A DNA stretch of 64,000 nucleotides, from contig MKTY01000018.1 of NCBI GenBank assembly GCA_001898485.1, forward strand, positions 145,421-209,420. Direction: 5' to 3'. Source of the DNA: Sphingobacteriales bacterium 46-32 (GTDB taxonomy: Bacteria; Bacteroidota; Bacteroidia; Chitinophagales; Chitinophagaceae). The position numbers were made by a program, and so were the translations under genes. Under the pieces are notes generated by a model that saw nothing but the letters and a program-made list of their open reading frames with translations, did not search any database and was not told where the DNA came from. Of the stretch, positions 59,948-64,000 are shown piece by piece (position 1 is the stretch's first letter; each line of letters starts with the position of its first letter).

Positions 59948-62900
59948 TTGCAATCCGGAAAAAAAATATGGATTTGTTTGTTTTTCTTCTGCTTCCTGCA
60001 ACAGGCAGTAGCCCAGCAATCACTCAACTTCGAAAACTATTCCTCTGATCACGGGCTGTCGCAACTAAGCTGTTATGCACTGGCGCAGGATTCAAACGGT
60101 TTTATCTGGGTAGGCACTCAGGATGGCCTTAACCGATACGATGGTCGACGGTTTAAAGTTTATGCGCAGCAAAATGAAGCCGGTCAAAAGTTGCCTTCCA
60201 ACACCATTTTCACCCTCTATGCCGATGCTGCCCGTAATTTACTATGGGTGGGTACTTCGGGTGGTTTATGTTTATACAACACTGCCGGCGACTCACTGGC
60301 CAGACTCTCAGATTTTTTTCCCTTTGCAGCGGCACTGGAGAAACTGCCTATTAAAAAAGTCATTTCGTTTAAAAAAAATGAATACTGGATCATCGCATTT
60401 AACAATGGCCTTTATTATCTGAATACGGCCACAGCTGCGCTTCATTCCTACTTCAGCGAAGCGGAGGAAGTTTCCGATGTAACAGATATTGCCTGGCATG
60501 AGGGAAAAGTCATTGTTTCGCTTCTTTACTCACTCTATGAGTTGCTGCCGGCAGACGGGACTTACCAGCCACAATTGCTGGTAAAAGATTACCAGTTTCC
60601 GCAAATAGAAGCGATTGCATCGTATAACCATCGCCTCTGGATCGGTACTATCTCCGATGGGTGTTACCAGGTGGTTACTCCTGTAGATAAAAAGGCGGAT
60701 ATCGTGGCGCTGGATATTATTTCCGGTGGAATCTACTGTTTTGCGACAGATGCAGCCAATGAATTGTGGATCGGTACACGCGGCAGCGGTATTTTCCGCT
60801 ACAATGCGGCAAACAATGTGGTGACACAGGCGGAACATAACCAGTTTCTGCCAGGCTCACCAGCCTCTAATTTTGTTGTTTTCCTGCTCAAAGACAGGCA
60901 GGGGAATATGTGGTGCGGCCTTAGTGGAGGACTCTCCAAATATGATCCCCTTAGTCACCAGTTTGGTTTTGTAAACGGGCCGGCGTCACTAAACGGTTCG
61001 CTGCTCGATAAAGTCATTTACAGTATGTACCGGACCAAAGACGGCACCTTGTTTATCGGCACACAAAACCGGGGACTGTTTGAATGGAAAACCGGCACCG
61101 GTCAGTTTATCTCTTTTCCGGCATCTGCGGTTATTGGTAAAGCCAATAATGTGATTTATAACATTACCGAAGATGATGACGGAAATATCTGGGCAGCTAC
61201 TTTTGGCGGACTGATGCAACTGGAGCGGAAAACAAAAAAGATTACCTATTATCCCGAGAACAGGGGGCGGGTAAAATTGAATAATATGTACGCCGTCACC
61301 AAGCTGAAGCGGGCCGACAGTCTGCTGGTGTCGGCAGACGATGGCCTGCATTTGTTTTCACTGAAAGAGAAAAAATGGGTGTTTTTTTCCCGCAAGCCCG
61401 AAAACATACATATGATTAAAGGCTTTGCTGCTTTTAGAGGGATCCGGCATTTTTATGAAGATGAAAACAACACCATGTGGCTATGTGCACCCGGAGCGGG
61501 TCTTATACGGTATCATTACCTCGAAAACAGGCTGGAGACAGTAGCTGTCGTAAACAACATATCGCCATCGGTTCGCCACCTGCTGGCCGATGGATCAGTC
61601 TTCCTGCTTGCCACCGACAATGGTCTTGTGGTCTACGATTGGCAAAAAAACAGACTGTTGCGACAGGTAGATATTAAAGCCAGTGGCAGTTCGAATGTAT
61701 GTTATGCCATTCAAAAGGATAACCAGGGATTTTATTGGGTAAGTACCAATACAGGTCTGCGCAAACTAAACAGGCAGTATGAAGTGGAGCAGGTTTATAA
61801 TACGAGCAACGGGCTTACTTTTCTTGAATATAATACGGGATGTACCAGCAGAGATGCGAATGGTGTGCTGTACTTCGGTGGCATGGGCGGGCTTACTTTT
61901 TTTGACCCTGCTGCATTAAAATCTAATACTTTCAGTCCGCAGCCTGTTATCACAGGTGTCCTGGTTAATGATGTTTCGCGTCCGGTATCGGTCAACAGGC
62001 CAGCGCATCTGGAACTACGGCATAATGAAAATTTTCTTTCTTTTCAGTTTGCGGTTACTAATTTTTCAAACGAAAAAAATAACCGGTTCAGTTACCGCCT
62101 CAAAGGGCTGAGTGATAGCTGGAGCCCGCTTACAACAGCCGATAAGGCCGGGTTTACCAGTTTACCTCCCGGCGACTATGTATTTGAACTGAAATCGGTC
62201 AATAGCGATGGCAACTGGAGTGCGGGTATAACCACACTGGCCATTACTATTCTTCGCCCCTGGTGGCAGACCTGGTGGTTTATAAGCAGTATATGCCTGC
62301 TGCTGGCAGGATTGCTGACCTGGCTTATCAGGAGAAGGATACTGGCGATAAAAAGAGAGGCAGAACTGAAGCATCAGATTGCTGAAGCAGAGATGATGGC
62401 CATGCGTGCGCAGATGAATCCGCATTTTGTATTCAACAGCCTCAACAGTATCCGGGAAATGATTTTGAGTAATGAGAATGAAGCAGCTTCACATTTCCTC
62501 GGAAAATTTGCCAGCCTTATCCGGATCACACTCGACCAGTCTGAGCGGTCTTTTGTATCGCTGCGGCAAACGATCAGCCATCTTACCCGGTATATGGAGA
62601 TTGAACAAATCCGTAACGGTGAATTTACCAGCCGCATTCTGGCCGATGATGAGCTGGACCTCGATGAGGTGATGCTGCCTTCCATGCTTATACAGCCTTT
62701 TGTGGAAAACGCGCTCTGGCATGGCACTACAGCTACCCGTAAAAATATCAACATCAATATTGACTTTAAGAAAGAGAAGGGGCAGCTGCTTTGTATTGTG
62801 GAAGATGATGGTATCGGTATCCATCAGTCTTTGAAGAATAAAACGAGTGGCAGCCGTACGCATCATTCCCTTGGACTTGAAAACGTATCGAACCGTATCC

Positions 62901-63028
62901 GGTTGCTCAATGAAAAATATCATCTGGAAAGCAGCATTCTTATTAGTGATAAAAGTGAACTGGATAATTATACCGGTACAGGTACGGTGGTTAAGTTATT
63001 TTTACCCCTTCAAATAAATGGATCATGA
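59948..63028 (+). CDS. Two-component sensor histidine kinase with Reg_prop beta-propellers (LytS-type kinase)
   Basis: 1026 residues if TTG 59948 is used; GTG 59816 would add 44 residues before the signal peptide and seems wrong. The signal peptide ends FCFLQQAVAQ. Two seven-bladed propellers follow (Reg_prop repeats such as GFIWVGTQDGLNRYDG, NLLWVGTSGGL, NELWIGTRGSG). Then comes a Y_Y_Y domain (FSYRLKGLSDSW), one membrane helix (WWFISSICLLLAGLLTWLI) and a His_kinase core with NPHFVFNSLNS (His826) and ATP-binding VEDDGIGI and HHSLGLENV. The layout matches the LytS/hybrid sensor of polysaccharide or stress systems. Stop overlaps the response regulator ATG by 4 bases. Confidence 0.9.
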   Translation: MQSGKKIWICLFFFCFLQQAVAQQSLNFENYSSDHGLSQLSCYALAQDSNGFIWVGTQDGLNRYDGRRFKVYAQQNEAGQKLPSNTIFTLYADAARNLLWVGTSGGLCLYNTAGDSLARLSDFFPFAAALEKLPIKKVISFKKNEYWIIAFNNGLYYLNTATAALHSYFSEAEEVSDVTDIAWHEGKVIVSLLYSLYELLPADGTYQPQLLVKDYQFPQIEAIASYNHRLWIGTISDGCYQVVTPVDKKADIVALDIISGGIYCFATDAANELWIGTRGSGIFRYNAANNVVTQAEHNQFLPGSPASNFVVFLLKDRQGNMWCGLSGGLSKYDPLSHQFGFVNGPASLNGSLLDKVIYSMYRTKDGTLFIGTQNRGLFEWKTGTGQFISFPASAVIGKANNVIYNITEDDDGNIWAATFGGLMQLERKTKKITYYPENRGRVKLNNMYAVTKLKRADSLLVSADDGLHLFSLKEKKWVFFSRKPENIHMIKGFAAFRGIRHFYEDENNTMWLCAPGAGLIRYHYLENRLETVAVVNNISPSVRHLLADGSVFLLATDNGLVVYDWQKNRLLRQVDIKASGSSNVCYAIQKDNQGFYWVSTNTGLRKLNRQYEVEQVYNTSNGLTFLEYNTGCTSRDANGVLYFGGMGGLTFFDPAALKSNTFSPQPVITGVLVNDVSRPVSVNRPAHLELRHNENFLSFQFAVTNFSNEKNNRFSYRLKGLSDSWSPLTTADKAGFTSLPPGDYVFELKSVNSDGNWSAGITTLAITILRPWWQTWWFISSICLLLAGLLTWLIRRRILAIKREAELKHQIAEAEMMAMRAQMNPHFVFNSLNSIREMILSNENEAASHFLGKFASLIRITLDQSERSFVSLRQTISHLTRYMEIEQIRNGEFTSRILADDELDLDEVMLPSMLIQPFVENALWHGTTATRKNININIDFKKEKGQLLCIVEDDGIGIHQSLKNKTSGSRTHHSLGLENVSNRIRLLNEKYHLESSILISDKSELDNYTGTGTVVKLFLPLQINGS

Positions 63029-63792
63029 ACCAGGTAACTGCTATTCTAGTGGACGATGAGCCAAGAGGTCTGTCATCCATGCAAAAATTATTACAGTTGA
63101 ACTGCCCGGAGGTAAATATCCTGGCAACCTGCCAGGATGCTGATGACGCATTGCTGAAGATAAGGCAGTTGCAGCCGCAGCTGGTATTCCTGGATGTGGC
63201 CATGCCTGGCAAAAACGGGTTTGACCTCTTACGCGAACTGAATAGCATCTCGTTCGAAATTATTTTCGTAACGGCGCACAACAGTTATATGCTGCAGGCT
63301 TTTCGGTTCAGTGCGGTTGATTATCTTTTAAAACCTGTAGAGGATGACTTGCTTTCCGAAGCGGTACAAAGGGCCGCAAGGCGTATTGCAGACAAAAGCG
63401 GCGGCATGCAGCTGAATACATTTTTGCACAACCTTCAGCAAAACGGGTCGGTAAAGAAGATGAAATTGTGTGTGCCCTCGCTGAAGGGCATTAAAGTAAT
63501 CGAGATAACCGATATCATTTATTGCGAAGCCAGCAGCAATTATACCAATTTTCATCTCACCACTGGTGTTACCCTATGCTCCAGTCGTCCGATTTTTGAA
63601 TATGAGACTTTGCTGGAAGACAGCTCATTTGTACGCGTACACAAGTCTTTTCTGGTGAACCTGCAGCATATCCAGGAGTATATACGCGGAGAAGGGGGCA
63701 GCATTATCATGACCAATAATCATGAAGTGGAAGTGTCGCGCCGGAAAAAAGAGGCGTTTATAAAAAAAATGCAGGAGTATTATAAATACTGA
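63025..63792 (+). CDS. LytTR-family response regulator
   Basis: 255 residues. The receiver domain has acidic Asp10/Asp11, phospho-accepting Asp57 in VFLDVAMPG, and Lys103 in YLLKPV. The LytTR DNA-binding domain covers about 145-255 (LKGIKVIEITDIIYCEASSN, RVHKSFLVNLQHIQEYIRGE). It overlaps the kinase gene by 4 bases (ATGA), so the two are translated together and form a pair. LytTR proteins bind direct repeats in promoters; the target genes are not known from this sequence. Confidence 0.95.
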   Translation: MNQVTAILVDDEPRGLSSMQKLLQLNCPEVNILATCQDADDALLKIRQLQPQLVFLDVAMPGKNGFDLLRELNSISFEIIFVTAHNSYMLQAFRFSAVDYLLKPVEDDLLSEAVQRAARRIADKSGGMQLNTFLHNLQQNGSVKKMKLCVPSLKGIKVIEITDIIYCEASSNYTNFHLTTGVTLCSSRPIFEYETLLEDSSFVRVHKSFLVNLQHIQEYIRGEGGSIIMTNNHEVEVSRRKKEAFIKKMQEYYKY

Positions 63793-63853
63793 AACCAGTC
63801 AAAGCGGCCTGTTGCATTGTGCTAAGGTGTCGGCGAAATAGTTGGTGTGTAGA

Positions 63854-64000
63854 TCATCGTTTTTTCTGCTGCATCTGCTCAATAGCCACCCAACCTTCGG
63901 GCGTGATGCCCATTATTTCCGTGGCAAGACCCAGTACCGCATAGGTGTCAAAAAATGCCATTCGTGCAATAGGATGATCTACTTCGCTGATAACCGTAAA
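63854..64000 (-). CDS. VOC superfamily protein, C-terminal part (5' end beyond window)
   Basis: 49 codons up to the stop at 63854-63856 are in the window; the start is off the right edge. The sequence FTVISEVDHPIARMAFFDTY with AVLGLATEIMGITPEGW resembles a VOC or methylmalonyl-CoA-epimerase-like end. It is convergent with the response regulator (61-bp gap). Too little is visible to assign a substrate. Confidence 0.45.
   Translation of the reverse strand, partial: FTVISEVDHPIARMAFFDTYAVLGLATEIMGITPEGWVAIEQMQQKKR

Overview
The window is from a Bacteroidota chromosome, most likely a Chitinophagaceae-type organism. The evidence is: starts lacking Shine-Dalgarno sites but preceded by TAnnTTTG -7 boxes; many short lipoproteins with a Cys lipobox; a DUF2723 protein; MG2/TonB-plug-like surface proteins; a LytS/LytTR regulator pair whose kinase has a large beta-propeller sensor; and a membrane-anchored AraC regulator. 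No rRNA, plasmid or phage structural genes are visible.

Layout. (1) 1-22.6 kb is mostly core chromosome: the C-terminal half of a GH2 beta-galactosidase, a VOC protein, a large MG2/TonB-plug-like surface protein, a DinB-fold protein, tRNA-Val, mtaB, an acyltransferase, priA, murB, a MoxR-type ATPase with a VWA partner, a 1169-residue DUF2723 membrane glycosyltransferase-like protein, a SAM hydroxide adenosyltransferase and an SDR. Several gaps hold repeats: tandem 8-mer arrays, a 347-bp element bracketed by inverted arrays, a REP-like hairpin and three 120-bp tandem copies. (2) 22.8-31.9 kb is an AT-rich accessory island next to tRNA-Lys(UUU). It holds a damaged second tRNA-like 3' end, unknown genes, an SMC-like ATPase translationally coupled to a DUF262 protein that appears to have lost its nuclease histidine, and wrecks of a restriction-nuclease-like gene, an AbiEii toxin and a Fic gene. 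(3) 32-47.6 kb is mixed: a TPR plus PQQ-propeller secreted pair, a UDG-fold protein, a Crp/Fnr regulator, a YiaAB protein, an acyl-carrier-protein relic, an AAA/DUF234 ATPase behind two palindromes, a VOC and a RibD-like reductase, a complete AbiEi/AbiEii-type toxin-antitoxin pair, a membrane AraC regulator and a serine hydrolase. (4) 47.8-59.6 kb is dominated by minus-strand envelope genes. These include lipoproteins, PepSY-like and beta-barrel proteins, a CbxX/CfqX-type AAA+ ATPase with a duplicated N-terminal domain, a PH/GRAM-like protein and two collagen-like lipoproteins; a flippase-like membrane protein lies among them on the plus strand. (5) 59.9-63.8 kb is a sensor kinase overlapping its LytTR response regulator, followed by the end of a VOC gene.

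How the genes fit together. Regions 1 and 3 give housekeeping and envelope functions. Region 2 looks like a turnover hotspot for defence genes, with the intact DUF262/ATPase pair as the best candidate for an undescribed system. The ATPase in region 4 may be a remodelling factor working with the surrounding lipoproteins, but that is inferred only from position. All calls are from reading the sequence; no database search was run.
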